Shown: positions 8,769 to 17,908, counted from the first letter of the stretch. The stretch is 64,000 bases of DNA from Kibdelosporangium banguiense (GCF_017876405.1 NZ_JAGINW010000001.1:8383203-8447202); one strand, 5' to 3'. Translations and numbers: made by a program. Notes: a model not told the origin generated them from the letters alone.

Positions 8769-8957
8769 CGCAGCTCCCCTCGTATTCCGGCGGGCCGATT
8801 GCCAGTGTAGGTCTGGGCGATGACCTCCGCAGATCGAGTGCAATTGTCCACTGCGGACGATCTGTCAGCTGCGACGACAATTCTGTTCGGCAAGATTGAC
8901 CAGGACGTAGCAAAGTGGGAGGCAGGTTCATCGGGATAGTGGGAGGCGTGCCGGCTG

Positions 8958-11900
8958 ATGTCCGTGCATTCGATCACCGGCGACCGTTGTTTTCGTATCC
9001 TGGGAACGATCGAGGTGGACGCCGGGTGGCAGCGGCTCAGGGTGCCACCAGGTCGTCAGCAGATCATTCTCGGCGCGTTGCTGCTGGACGCCAACCGTGT
9101 CGTCGGCATGGATCAGCTGATCGACGCCGTCTGGGACGAACGCCCGCCGGCTACAGCGCGTAGTCAGATCCAGATCTGCGTTTCGGCGCTGCGCCAGTCC
9201 CTGGCTGGTCCAGGGGAGGCGCCGATCGTCACCATCGCGCCGGGATACCTCATCCGGGTCGCCGACAACGAGCTCGACCTGCACGTTTTCGAGCGGAACC
9301 TGGCCAAGGCCGACGTCGCGCAGCAGGAAGGCAGGCTGGCGGAGGCCGTACAGCTGCTGCGTGCCGCGTTGGCCCTCTGGCGTGGTGACGCGCTCGGCGG
9401 CGGGGTTGGCAGCCGTCAGTTGACGGCCTGTGCGGTCCGGTTGAACGAGCAACGGATGACCGCGCTGGAGAACTGCGTCGACCTGGAACTGAGGCTCGGC
9501 CGGCACCACGACCTGATCGCCGAGCTGACGGGTCTCGTCGAGGAGCACCCGCTGCGGGAACGGCTGCGTGGCCAGTTGATGCTGGCGTTGTACCGCTCCG
9601 GACGGCAGGCGGACGCGTTGGGCGCGTACCGGGCTGGCCGTGACGTGCTTGTCGACGAACTCGGCCTTGAGCCCAGCGAGGAACTGCAGGCCCTGGAGAG
9701 TGCGATTCTCGCCGGGGAACGGCAGGTCACGCCGACGAACGAGCCGGTTGGCCCGCCCGCCGGTCAGATCGTGCAGCCGAGGCAGCTGCCGGCTGACACC
9801 GCCGACTTCACCGGCCGCCGCGAGCCCGTGGCGGACCTGGTCGGCTGGATCGGCGGTGACCAGGGCGCCGTGCCGGTCGTGGTGATCACCGGGATGCCGG
9901 GAGTCGGCAAAAGCGCGCTCGCCGTGCACATCTCCCACCATGTCGCAGACCGGTTCCCGGACGGGCAGCTGTACGTCGACCTGCGCGGCAGCCAGCCACA
10001 GCCGGCCGATCCCGTCGACGTCCTGTGCCGGTTTCTACGCGCGCTCGGGGTGCCTGGCTCGGCGGTCCCCGAGGAGCTGGAGGAACGGGCCGAGATGTAC
10101 CGCAGCGTCATGGCCGATCGCAGGGTGCTGGTCGTGCTGGAGGACGCCGCGGCCGAGGCGCAGGTCCTGCCGTTGCTCCCGGGCGGTCCTGGCTGCGCGG
10201 TCGTCGTGACCAGCAGGTTCAGGCTGGCCGGGCTGCCGGGCGCACGGCTCTGCGAAGTCGAGGTCATGGACCAGGAGCAATCGCTGGAGCTGCTGGGCAA
10301 GGTGATCGGCCGGGACCGGATCGAGGCCGAGCCGGGTGTCGCCGAGGCGCTGGTCGGCACGGTCGGCGGGTTGCCGCTGGCGTTACGCGTGGTCTCCGCA
10401 CGATTGGTGGCCAGACCACACTGGTCGCTCGCGGCGATGATGGGGCTGCTGGCCGACGAACGCCATCGCCTGGACGAACTGTCACACGGCGAGATCATGG
10501 TCCGGGCCAGCCTGGCGCTCACCTACGAGGGCCTCAGCAAGCGCAGTCGCCGCTTGCTGCGGCTGCTCAGCCTGGTCGAGGCGGAGACGTTCTTGGGCTG
10601 GATCGCGGCCGCACTGCTGGACGAGCAGCCCGCCCGCGGTGCACACCTGATGGAAAGCCTGGTGGACGCCCAGATGCTCAACGTCGCAGGGGTGGACGTG
10701 GCCGGGTATCCCCGCTTCAAGTTCCACGATCTGGTCCGGGTGTTCGCGCGGGAACGCCTGACTGAGTCCGAGTCGCGTCAGGAGTGCCAGGACGCCGTCG
10801 AGAGGCTGGTCGGCGGCTGGCTTGCCTTGGCGCGTGAGGCGCACCGACGGCTGTACGGCGGCGACTACACCGTCCTGCACGGCAACGGCCTTCGATGGGA
10901 CGCCGACCCGTCATACGTCTCCGCAGCGCTCAAGGAACCCTTGCAATGGCTCGAAAGCGAGCAGGCCTGCCTGTGTTCGGCCGTGCGACAGGCCGCCGCG
11001 ACCGAGTTCGACGAGGCCTGCTGGGACCTCGCGGTCACCGCCGTGACGTTGTTCGAGACTCGTGGGTACTTCGACGACTGGCAGGAGACTCACGAAGTCG
11101 CGCTGAACGCGGTCCGGAAGGCCGGAAACTCTCGCGGTGTCGCGGCCGTGATGTGTTCACTCGGGTCGATGCACCTCAGCAGACGCCGTCTGGCACAGGC
11201 GGAGCTGATGCTCGAACCGGCGCTGGAGCTGTTCGACGAGCTCGCCGACGTGCACGGACGGGCCCTGGTCACCCGCAGCCTGGGGATCCTGGCGTACATC
11301 GAAGGCAGACCGGTCGCGGCGGCCGAGTTGTACGACCGGGCGCAGCACGGCTTCCAGCTGGCCGGTGACCGGATCGGCGAGGCCTACGTGCTCGGCCGCT
11401 TCGCCCAGCTCGACATCGGACGCACCCGCTACGACCAGGCGATCGAACGTCTGAGACAAGCCCTGGAGATCTGCCGGGAGACCGGCAACACGCGGCTGGA
11501 AGGCCAGTTGCTCTACCGGGTGGGCAGGGTGTTCCTGCTGCAGGGGAACTATGAGCAGGCCGAGCAGATGCTGATGACGGTGCTGGACATGGTCCACGCG
11601 ACCGGTGACGTGCTGGGGGAGAGTTTCACGCTGCACAGCCTCGGCACCGTCCATCTGCACATGCAGGAACTCGACAAGGCCGAGCCGATCCTGCGACATG
11701 CGCTGAGCCTGCGTGAGCGGCTTCGTGATCAGTTCGGCGCGAGCCGTGTACGGCTTGATCTGGCCGCGTTGCTCACGCAGCGTGGCGAGGTTCGTGAGGC
11801 GACCGGCTTGGTCCAGGAGGCGTTGCGGGTGTTCCAATCCCGCCGGCTTCCTGCCTGGGAGGACAAAGCCCGGACGGCTCTCGCCGATTTGTCCGGGCTG

Positions 11901-11963
11901 TCTGATTATCCTCACCAAGGCGTGTCGCCGGGCGGCATCCAGTCGCTCCCTTCAGGTCAGTAA
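8958..11963 (+). CDS. Large SARP (AfsR-type) transcriptional activator, BTAD-NB-ARC-TPR
   Basis: A 1001-residue regulator. Residues 1-95 are the OmpR-type winged-helix DNA-binding domain of SARPs (FRILGTIEV, LLLDANRVVGMDQLIDAVWD, ARSQIQICVSALRQSL). Residues about 96-250 form the bacterial transcriptional activation domain (BTAD). The central region has an NTPase of the NB-ARC/STAND type, with Walker A GMPGVGKSAL near residue 313. The C-terminal half (about 720-960) is TPR-like helical repeats. GGAGG lies 11 bases before the ATG. SARPs activate antibiotic clusters by binding 11-bp-period direct repeats next to the -35 region. Its + strand position just before the 12-27 kb gene train and the repeat at 11994 make it the likely cluster activator. 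Small-molecule or phosphorylation input is possible for this size class. Confidence 0.93.
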   Translation: MSVHSITGDRCFRILGTIEVDAGWQRLRVPPGRQQIILGALLLDANRVVGMDQLIDAVWDERPPATARSQIQICVSALRQSLAGPGEAPIVTIAPGYLIRVADNELDLHVFERNLAKADVAQQEGRLAEAVQLLRAALALWRGDALGGGVGSRQLTACAVRLNEQRMTALENCVDLELRLGRHHDLIAELTGLVEEHPLRERLRGQLMLALYRSGRQADALGAYRAGRDVLVDELGLEPSEELQALESAILAGERQVTPTNEPVGPPAGQIVQPRQLPADTADFTGRREPVADLVGWIGGDQGAVPVVVITGMPGVGKSALAVHISHHVADRFPDGQLYVDLRGSQPQPADPVDVLCRFLRALGVPGSAVPEELEERAEMYRSVMADRRVLVVLEDAAAEAQVLPLLPGGPGCAVVVTSRFRLAGLPGARLCEVEVMDQEQSLELLGKVIGRDRIEAEPGVAEALVGTVGGLPLALRVVSARLVARPHWSLAAMMGLLADERHRLDELSHGEIMVRASLALTYEGLSKRSRRLLRLLSLVEAETFLGWIAAALLDEQPARGAHLMESLVDAQMLNVAGVDVAGYPRFKFHDLVRVFARERLTESESRQECQDAVERLVGGWLALAREAHRRLYGGDYTVLHGNGLRWDADPSYVSAALKEPLQWLESEQACLCSAVRQAAATEFDEACWDLAVTAVTLFETRGYFDDWQETHEVALNAVRKAGNSRGVAAVMCSLGSMHLSRRRLAQAELMLEPALELFDELADVHGRALVTRSLGILAYIEGRPVAAAELYDRAQHGFQLAGDRIGEAYVLGRFAQLDIGRTRYDQAIERLRQALEICRETGNTRLEGQLLYRVGRVFLLQGNYEQAEQMLMTVLDMVHATGDVLGESFTLHSLGTVHLHMQELDKAEPILRHALSLRERLRDQFGASRVRLDLAALLTQRGEVREATGLVQEALRVFQSRRLPAWEDKARTALADLSGLSDYPHQGVSPGGIQSLPSGQ

Positions 11964-11993
11964 CGCGCCCTCAAGCGTCATTTCGGCCCATAG

Positions 11994-12013
11994 CGCTATC
12001 ACGTCGCTATCAC
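11994..12013 (+). promoter_or_regulatory. Candidate SARP box (11-bp-period direct repeat)
   Basis: CGCTATCAC occurs twice, at 11994-12002 and 12005-12013, exactly 11 bases apart and in direct orientation. SARP activators such as ActII-ORF4 and AfsR are known to bind direct heptamer repeats spaced by 11 bp. The site lies just after the SARP gene and 117 bp before the first biosynthetic gene start. No clear -10 hexamer can be fixed by eye. Confidence 0.5.
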
Positions 12014-12130
12014 GGCGGTTATTCCAGGTGACCGGCTTGGCGGAGCCGGAACGATAGTGTCGCGATACCCGATATCCGGACTGTTGTTCGCAGGGCCCTC
12101 CCGATCGACATGAGCTAGGGAGAAACGCGA

Positions 12131-13516
12131 ATGACTGTAGCGTCCACGACGCACGTACCAGCTGGTCTCGACGATTATCTGGCGGCCAACCAGGATCGGT
12201 TCGTCGACGAGCTGTGCGATTTCATCCGGATTCCCGGCGTCGCCGCCGACGATGCGGCGGCCGTGCACGACACGGCCGATGCTGTCGCCACAAAATGTGA
12301 ACGCGCCGGTCTGACCACGCATTTGGAGCAGACCGCGGGCAACCCTGTTGTCCGTGCGACCGCAGGCCCTGAGGACGCGCCGGTGCGACTGCTCACCTAC
12401 GGCCATTACGACGTGTTCCCGGTCGCCGGCCAAGACGGCTGGGAGACCGAGCCGTTCGAACCGGTGATCCGCGGTGACCGCATCTTCGCGCGTGGATCCG
12501 GCGACAACAAGGGCCAGTTCCTCGCGCATCTGAACGCCTACGAGTGGTGGCAGCGAGAGCGTGGCGGCCTGCCGATCCGGCTCACCATGATCCTGGAGGG
12601 CGAGGAGGAGATCGGCAGCCCGAACCTGCCCGCGTACATCGAGGCACACCGGGACGACCTGCGGGCCGATCTGTGCGTGTACTCCGACGGCCCGATGCTC
12701 GGCGGCGACCAGCCGGCGATCCTGTTCGGCTCCCGCGGTGCGCTGTGCATGGAATTCCGTGCGCACGGACCGTCGCGTCCGTTGCACTCCGGGAACTTCG
12801 GCGGCACGGTAACCAACCCGATCGCGCGGCTGTCCCGGCTGTTCTCGGAGATGATCGCGCCCAACGGTGATCTGCTCGTGCCCGGCGCCGAGAAGGGCAT
12901 GCCCGAGGTGACCGACGCCGAACGAGCCGCGCTGGAAGGCATGGCGTTCGACGCGGACGCCTTCGCCAAGCAGACCGGCCAGCAGCCGCTGCCGATGAAG
13001 TTCGGCGAGGCGTACTACGAACGGCTGCTGTACAAGCCGAGTTTCAACATCGCCGGGATGAGCGGCGGACACACCGACCAGCTCAAGACGCTCGTGCCGA
13101 CCGACGCCGTCGCCAAAGTCGACCTCCGGCTGGTCGGCAAGCAGGATCCGGACGCCGTGCTCGCCGCGATCCAGAAGTTCATTCATGACAACGGGTACGA
13201 CGACGTCGAGGTCATCAAGCTGTTCAGCCAGCCGCCGTCCCGTACGCCGATCGACCACCCGCAGGCAGACGTCGTGCAGCAGGCATTGCAGGCCGCTTTC
13301 GGCCGCGAGCCCGCCCGGGTTCCGAGCCTGGCGGGCACCACGCCGGACTGGGTCTTCACCAAACTGCTCGGCCTGCCCACGTTCATGGTCCCGTTCGGGC
13401 CGGTCGACGAGAACCACCACGGTCCCAACGAGTCGATGAGGACCTCGCTGCTGCTCGGCGGCACCCGGTCGATCGCCACCCTCGTTTCCCTGCTGGCAGA
13501 GAGGACATCCGCATGA
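12131..13516 (+). CDS. M20 family metallopeptidase (dipeptidase/amidohydrolase)
   Basis: A 461-residue di-zinc hydrolase of the M20 family, closest in layout to CNDP-type dipeptidases. The metal-site motifs are intact: GHYDVFPV (about residue 92), RGSGDNKGQ (about 122), catalytic Glu and bridging ligand in EGEEEIGS (about 157), YSDGPM, and the late His in ENHHGPNES (about 428). SGGHTDQLKT belongs to the dimerisation/active-site lid. It should hydrolyse an amide, for example a dipeptide, N-acyl or carbamoyl group. ATG has GGGAGAAA upstream. It is the first gene of the putative cluster and its stop overlaps the methyltransferase start by ATGA. A deprotection step for the acetylated intermediate made by the nearby acetyltransferase is one possible role. 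Confidence 0.9.
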   Translation: MTVASTTHVPAGLDDYLAANQDRFVDELCDFIRIPGVAADDAAAVHDTADAVATKCERAGLTTHLEQTAGNPVVRATAGPEDAPVRLLTYGHYDVFPVAGQDGWETEPFEPVIRGDRIFARGSGDNKGQFLAHLNAYEWWQRERGGLPIRLTMILEGEEEIGSPNLPAYIEAHRDDLRADLCVYSDGPMLGGDQPAILFGSRGALCMEFRAHGPSRPLHSGNFGGTVTNPIARLSRLFSEMIAPNGDLLVPGAEKGMPEVTDAERAALEGMAFDADAFAKQTGQQPLPMKFGEAYYERLLYKPSFNIAGMSGGHTDQLKTLVPTDAVAKVDLRLVGKQDPDAVLAAIQKFIHDNGYDDVEVIKLFSQPPSRTPIDHPQADVVQQALQAAFGREPARVPSLAGTTPDWVFTKLLGLPTFMVPFGPVDENHHGPNESMRTSLLLGGTRSIATLVSLLAERTSA

Positions 13517-14529
13517 CCGTCCAGACGTTCGACGTCGTCGACCTTTCCCCGGAGGAGATGGAACGCTCCTACCTGGAGTACCGGCGCGCCTGCTACGACA
13601 TCGTGTACCGCAACGCTGTCGACCGTGGCGTGCTGAAGGTGCTCGACAAGCCGGTCACACTGGCCCAGTTCGCCGAGAAGTTCCATGTCGTGCCGGACAA
13701 GGTCGATGTGGCCGGCCTGCTGCTCAAGGCTCTGGTCAAGCACGGCGCGGTCAAGCACGACCCGGACAAGGACACCTACACCGCAGTCGCCGAGCCGCCT
13801 ACTCATGAGCTGGACATCGACCTGATCCGGCAGGCGACCGGACGAGACTCGTTCGAAGAACTGCGGCACAGCGAGAACTACGCGGGCATCATCGACGCAC
13901 TGACCACCGACGCCAACCCCGTCGCCACCACATTCGACAGCGACCACCTGCCGGTGTGGGAAGAAGTGCTGCAGGCGCCGTTCTACCGCTACTCGCGGGT
14001 GCAGGCCGTGCGTGAGATCGGTGGCACTGGCCCCCATCTGCTGGACTTGGCGTGCGGCCCGGGCTTCGGGCTCGGTGAACTGGCGGAGTTCGCGCCCACC
14101 GACGGAACCGTGTTCGGTGTGGAGATCTCCACCGACTTCGTCGCCTCGGCCACCCAGCGCAACGCCGCGGACGAGCGGATCCGGGTCACCAGGGGAGACG
14201 TCACCCAGCCGCTGGACTTCCTGCAGGAAGGCTACTTCGACGGCGCCATGATCGTCGGTGCCTACCACTTCCTGCGCAACCCGGAGCCGTTGTGGGACAA
14301 CGTGGCCCGGCTGCTGCGCAAGGGTGGCACGTTCTGCGTGTCCTATGTGCTGTCCAAGGTGGGCACCATCGACCAGGAGATCATGGACCTCAGGTTCGCC
14401 CTGCGCCGTCCGGTGTCCTACCAGCCGACCCGCCAGCAGGTCCTGGATCTGGCCGAGGCCAAGGGATTCGAGCTCATCCGCGAGTACGGGCTCGGCGCCT
14501 GGCGCTGGTACTCCTTCAGCCGCAAGTGA
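13513..14529 (+). CDS. SAM-dependent methyltransferase (class I, O-methyltransferase-like architecture)
   Basis: A 338-residue protein with an N-terminal helical/winged-helix-like region (about 20-160) and a C-terminal Rossmann-type SAM domain. Motif I is LLDLACGPGFGLGEL near residue 177; GVEISTDFVASA and GDVTQPLDF follow, and YHFLRNPEPLWDNVARLLRKGG is the post-motif segment. The two-domain plan is that of natural-product O/N-methyltransferases. The substrate is not evident. It overlaps both neighbours' reading frames closely (ATGA with the peptidase). Methionine adenosyltransferase, adenosine kinase and AdoHcy hydrolase genes at the end of the same train would supply SAM and remove S-adenosylhomocysteine for this enzyme. 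Confidence 0.85.
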   Translation: MTVQTFDVVDLSPEEMERSYLEYRRACYDIVYRNAVDRGVLKVLDKPVTLAQFAEKFHVVPDKVDVAGLLLKALVKHGAVKHDPDKDTYTAVAEPPTHELDIDLIRQATGRDSFEELRHSENYAGIIDALTTDANPVATTFDSDHLPVWEEVLQAPFYRYSRVQAVREIGGTGPHLLDLACGPGFGLGELAEFAPTDGTVFGVEISTDFVASATQRNAADERIRVTRGDVTQPLDFLQEGYFDGAMIVGAYHFLRNPEPLWDNVARLLRKGGTFCVSYVLSKVGTIDQEIMDLRFALRRPVSYQPTRQQVLDLAEAKGFELIREYGLGAWRWYSFSRK

Positions 14530-14536
14530 CACGGCG

Positions 14537-15322
14537 ATGGCTTCCCCCATCCTGCTCGGCGACGAACTGACCAAGTCCGTGCGAGCACAGTTCGATCCAG
14601 TGCTGGTGGTGCTGTCACCGCCCCGTTCCGGCTCCACCGCACTGGCCCGGGCCTTCTGGCCGCATCCGGCGTTCCGGTGGTACGTGCACGAACCGTACGA
14701 CCTTTTCTACCACCAGGACGCGGGCTCGCGGACCGTGCTCGACGCGTTGCGTGGCCCGGTCGAGGTCGGTCGCTCCGGCGCGAACGGCTTGGTGGTCAAG
14801 GAGATGACCTTCCAGGCCGGACGTTACGCCGGGGAACTCGCCGCGGCCGCGACCCTGCCCGTCGCGGTCGCCCTCCGGGATCCGCGGCTGGCAATCGAGT
14901 CACGGATGCGTCAGCGGCAACGGGCTGGCCGGCGGCCGTCCTTCCCGCACCGGGAATCCGGCTGGGCAGACCTGGTGGCGATCCTGGAGCAGTTGCGGGC
15001 CAACGAAACGAGGTACGTCATTGTGGACACGACAAGGTTGAGGGCCGAACCCGAACCGACCCTGATGACGCTCTGTGAACTGCTCGGCCTGCCCTACACG
15101 GCGGACATGCTCACCTGGCGGGACGCCGAAGACGTGCAGCTGGGCCAGCTCGCCGACGAACAGTCCCACTGGTACGACCGTGTACTGCGGTCCTGCGGAC
15201 TGCAACCGCCCACGGAGAAAGTGCCTGACGTGGAGGACTTCCCACCGCCGATGCGGACCCATGTCGAGGAATGCCTTGAGGTGTACCACGACCTGCGTGA
15301 CGATCCGGAGGTGCTGCCGTGA
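14537..15322 (+). CDS. PAPS-dependent sulfotransferase
   Basis: A 261-residue soluble sulfotransferase. The PAPS 5'-phosphosulfate loop is LSPPRSGSTALARAF (about residues 25-39) and the 3'-phosphate-binding segment is VALRDPRLAIESR (about 112-124). KEMTFQAG near residue 92 may place acid-base residues. It should transfer a sulfo group from PAPS to a hydroxyl or amine. ATG 14537 follows the methyltransferase stop by 7 bases. A longer reading frame to 14258 lies inside the methyltransferase and is a shadow. The stop overlaps the next GTG. The presence of CysC, CysD and CysN genes in the same train strongly supports a PAPS-using role. The acceptor is unknown. Confidence 0.85.
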   Translation: MASPILLGDELTKSVRAQFDPVLVVLSPPRSGSTALARAFWPHPAFRWYVHEPYDLFYHQDAGSRTVLDALRGPVEVGRSGANGLVVKEMTFQAGRYAGELAAAATLPVAVALRDPRLAIESRMRQRQRAGRRPSFPHRESGWADLVAILEQLRANETRYVIVDTTRLRAEPEPTLMTLCELLGLPYTADMLTWRDAEDVQLGQLADEQSHWYDRVLRSCGLQPPTEKVPDVEDFPPPMRTHVEECLEVYHDLRDDPEVLP

Positions 15323-15861
15323 CCGGCACGATCAACACGGTACGCATGCGGGCCGCCCAGGAGACGGATGTCCCCGCGATCAACGACATCTACAACGAGG
15401 CTGTCGCCGACCAGGTCGCCACCTGTGACCTCAGCAATGTCCCGGTCGACGAACGACGTGACTGGCTTGCCCGGCAACGCCATCCCTATGGGGTCTGGGT
15501 CGCCGTGGACAGTGCCGGTGTCGAGGGCTGGGTCGGGCTCTTTCCCTACGACTCGAAGCCCTGTTTCCACCGCACCGCCACGTTCGCCACCTACGTCCGC
15601 CGTTCCGCGCGAGGCAAGGGAGTCGGGAGACAGCTGCGCGCGTGGATGATCGACCGGGCCCGTGAGCACGGTTTCCACACGATCGTCAACCGCGTCTGGG
15701 CCACCAACGACGCGTCGATCGCGCTGGCCAAGCGGTTCGGCTTCGTCGAAGTCGGCCGGATGCGTGAGCTCGTCGACGTCGACGGCACCTACGTCGACTG
15801 TGTGTTCTTCCAGCTGGTGCTGGAGGCGGGCGAGGACGACGACGATTGGGGAGTGGGATGA
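15319..15861 (+). CDS. GNAT acetyltransferase, phosphinothricin-acetyltransferase-like
   Basis: A 180-residue GNAT protein. The acetyl-CoA pyrophosphate loop is RRSARGKGVGRQL (about residues 94-106), and the start RMRAAQETDVPAINDIYNEA followed by the C-terminal WATNDASIALAKRFGFVEVG resembles the PAT/Bar and methionine-sulfoximine acetyltransferase group. These N-acetylate amino-acid analogues and often serve as self-resistance. GTG 15319 overlaps the sulfotransferase TGA. In this train it could acetylate the alpha-amino group of a toxic amino-acid intermediate, either for protection or as a biosynthetic step that the M20 enzyme later reverses. The substrate is inferred only from family and context. 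Confidence 0.85.
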   Translation: MTGTINTVRMRAAQETDVPAINDIYNEAVADQVATCDLSNVPVDERRDWLARQRHPYGVWVAVDSAGVEGWVGLFPYDSKPCFHRTATFATYVRRSARGKGVGRQLRAWMIDRAREHGFHTIVNRVWATNDASIALAKRFGFVEVGRMRELVDVDGTYVDCVFFQLVLEAGEDDDDWGVG

Positions 15862-16916
15862 CCGCACTGCTCACCGCCGCCCCGCACAGCTGGGAGGAGT
15901 TCGCCGGCCGGCTGGGACGCACACCGCTGGTCCCGGTGCACACCAGCCTGCGCGGGCGTGAGCACGTCCTGCTGCTGAAGCTGGAGGGCGGCAACCCTTT
16001 TGGCTCCATCAAGGACAGAACGGCCTACGGATTGCTCGACGCGATGGAGCAACGCAGCGGGTACGACGGGCCGCTGGCTGTCGTGGAGTCCACTTCCGGC
16101 AACCTCGGCGTCGCGCTCGCCGCGCTCTGCCGGTTGCGCGGGCACACCTTTGTGGCAGTGATCGACCCGAAGGTCCAGACCGAGAACCTGACCCTGATGG
16201 CCGAGCTCGGCGCCGAGCTCGAGCTGGTGACCGAGGCCGATGAGAACAACAACTACCTGGCTGGACGCCTGGCCAGGGTGCATGAGCTGCTCGCGGCCGA
16301 TCACCGGCTGATGTGGACCAACCAGTACGGCAACGTGGCCAATCCGCTGGCGCACGCGAGGTCCACCGCGCCGGAGATCCACGAGCAGGCCGGTCATGTC
16401 GAGATCGTCTTCGCCCCGGTGTCCACCGGCGGTATCGCCGCCGGGCTCTGCACCTACTTCCGGTGCTCCAGGCAGCCCACCCGGGTGATCGCGGTCGACG
16501 TGAGCGGCTCGGTGGCCATCGGCGGCTGTCCCGGCCCGCGGTACCTGACCGGGATCGGCGCGAATGTGCGGTCCCGGTTCGTGCGCCCGGACGCGCCGGT
16601 GCCGATCCAGTCCAACGTGGACGGAAAGGTCTGGGCATCCGACGCGGACGCGGTGGCGTTGTGCCGCAAGCTCAAGGACGAGACCGGCCTGGAAGTCGGT
16701 GGCTCCAGCGGTGCGGCGCTCGCGGCCTGTCTCGACCACTTGCGGGCGCATCCGGCCACCGTCCGGCCGGTCTGTGTCTGCCCGGACAGCGGCTGGAAGT
16801 ACTGGGATTCGGTCTACGACGACGGCTGGGCCGGCCGCAACGGCCTGGACATCGCCGAGGCGTCGGCCCGGTTCTCCGACGAAGGGATCCGATTCTCGTG
16901 TTCGACTTCCATGTGA
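15858..16916 (+). CDS. SbnA-like PLP enzyme, 2,3-diaminopropionate pathway
   Basis: A 352-residue cysteine-synthase-fold enzyme. The PLP lysine is Lys52 in GGNPFGSIKDR. ESTSGNLGVALAAL binds the substrate carboxylate, PVSTGGIAAGL the phosphate, and VGGSSGAALAA closes the site. Its nearest functional family is SbnA, which joins O-phospho-L-serine and L-glutamate to give N-(1-amino-1-carboxyl-2-ethyl)-glutamate. The call rests on the paired SbnB-type gene immediately downstream (19-bp overlap), since cysteine synthases do not have that partner. ATG 15858 overlaps the preceding stop by ATGA; an upstream in-frame TTG is less likely. The predicted product route is L-2,3-diaminopropionate. Confidence 0.85.
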   Translation: MTALLTAAPHSWEEFAGRLGRTPLVPVHTSLRGREHVLLLKLEGGNPFGSIKDRTAYGLLDAMEQRSGYDGPLAVVESTSGNLGVALAALCRLRGHTFVAVIDPKVQTENLTLMAELGAELELVTEADENNNYLAGRLARVHELLAADHRLMWTNQYGNVANPLAHARSTAPEIHEQAGHVEIVFAPVSTGGIAAGLCTYFRCSRQPTRVIAVDVSGSVAIGGCPGPRYLTGIGANVRSRFVRPDAPVPIQSNVDGKVWASDADAVALCRKLKDETGLEVGGSSGAALAACLDHLRAHPATVRPVCVCPDSGWKYWDSVYDDGWAGRNGLDIAEASARFSDEGIRFSCSTSM

Positions 16917-17908
16917 TCGACGGCACCGCGGTGCGCCAGATCGTCGCCGATGACCGCGCGCACCTGACCAATCTGATCAGAGAGGCCTATCTGGCTCACC
17001 ACGCGGGTGATTTCCGCAATCCCGGCAGCGGCTTCCTGCGGTTCCCGGACCGGCCGGACTGCCGGATCATCGCGCTGCCTGCCCACCTCGGCGGCGACTA
17101 CGACATCGCCGGGCTGAAGTGGATCGCCAGCTTCCCGTCCAACATCACCGCCAACGTGCCGCGCGCATCGGCAGTGCTGCTGCTCAACGACGGGGCGACC
17201 GGGTATCCGTTCGCCTGTCTGGAGGCCGCGCAGATCAGTGCGGCCCGGACAGCGGCGTCGGCAGCGGTCGCCGCGGAGGCGCTGCACGGCAGCCACACAG
17301 TCGACCGTGTCGCGGTCGTCGGCGCCGGTGTGATCGCCCGGACCATCATCGACTTCCTGGCCGCCCGTGAATGGAAGATCGGCCGGATCGACATCCATGA
17401 CCTGAACAGCGACTACGCCGCCCTGCTGGCCCAGCATGCCACTGCGGCACACGGATACGAAGCGGCCGTGGCGAACTCGATCAGCGACGCCGACATCGTG
17501 ATCTTCGCGACCACCGCGGGCGAGCCGCACGTGACCGATCCGAAGACCTTCCGGCCCGGCCGGCTGGTGCTGAACATCTCGCTGCGCGACCTGGCGCCGG
17601 AGATCATCGTCGAAGCGGACAACATACTCGACTCGGTCGAGCACTGCCTGACCGCGAACACGTCTCCCCATCTGGCCGAACAACGCTACGGCCATCGGGA
17701 CTTCGTCACCGGCACCCTGGCCCAGGTACTGCTCGGGCAGGTGAAGCCGGCCGGCGACCGGCCGGTGATCTTCTCCCCGTTCGGGATGGGCGTGCTCGAC
17801 CTCGTGGTCGGGTGGCACGTGTTCCGAGGCGCCGTCGCGGCGGACCGCACCCACACCATTACCGACTTCTTCGGCCAGACCGAACGATGGGCGACGACCC
17901 ATGCGTGA
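16898..17908 (+). CDS. SbnB-like dehydrogenase, 2,3-diaminopropionate pathway
   Basis: A 336-residue member of the ornithine cyclodeaminase/mu-crystallin family. ASFPSNITANVPRASAVLLL and CLEAAQISAARTAASAAVAA are the family's substrate-binding blocks, and VAVVGAGVIARTIIDFLAA near residue 140 is the Rossmann NAD(H) loop. SbnB oxidatively cleaves the SbnA product to L-2,3-diaminopropionate, 2-oxoglutarate and ammonia. The GTG at 16898 is chosen because GAAGGGA lies about 10 bases upstream and the protein then begins like SbnB; a far longer reading frame runs inside the SbnA-like gene. It overlaps the APS kinase gene by 8 bp. Confidence 0.87.
   Translation: MFDFHVIDGTAVRQIVADDRAHLTNLIREAYLAHHAGDFRNPGSGFLRFPDRPDCRIIALPAHLGGDYDIAGLKWIASFPSNITANVPRASAVLLLNDGATGYPFACLEAAQISAARTAASAAVAAEALHGSHTVDRVAVVGAGVIARTIIDFLAAREWKIGRIDIHDLNSDYAALLAQHATAAHGYEAAVANSISDADIVIFATTAGEPHVTDPKTFRPGRLVLNISLRDLAPEIIVEADNILDSVEHCLTANTSPHLAEQRYGHRDFVTGTLAQVLLGQVKPAGDRPVIFSPFGMGVLDLVVGWHVFRGAVAADRTHTITDFFGQTERWATTHA

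Noticed and set aside
15858-16916. Cysteine synthase as the function of this PLP gene
   Set aside because: Family fold agrees, but the overlapping SbnB homologue makes the SbnA role far more likely; kept as a caveat only.
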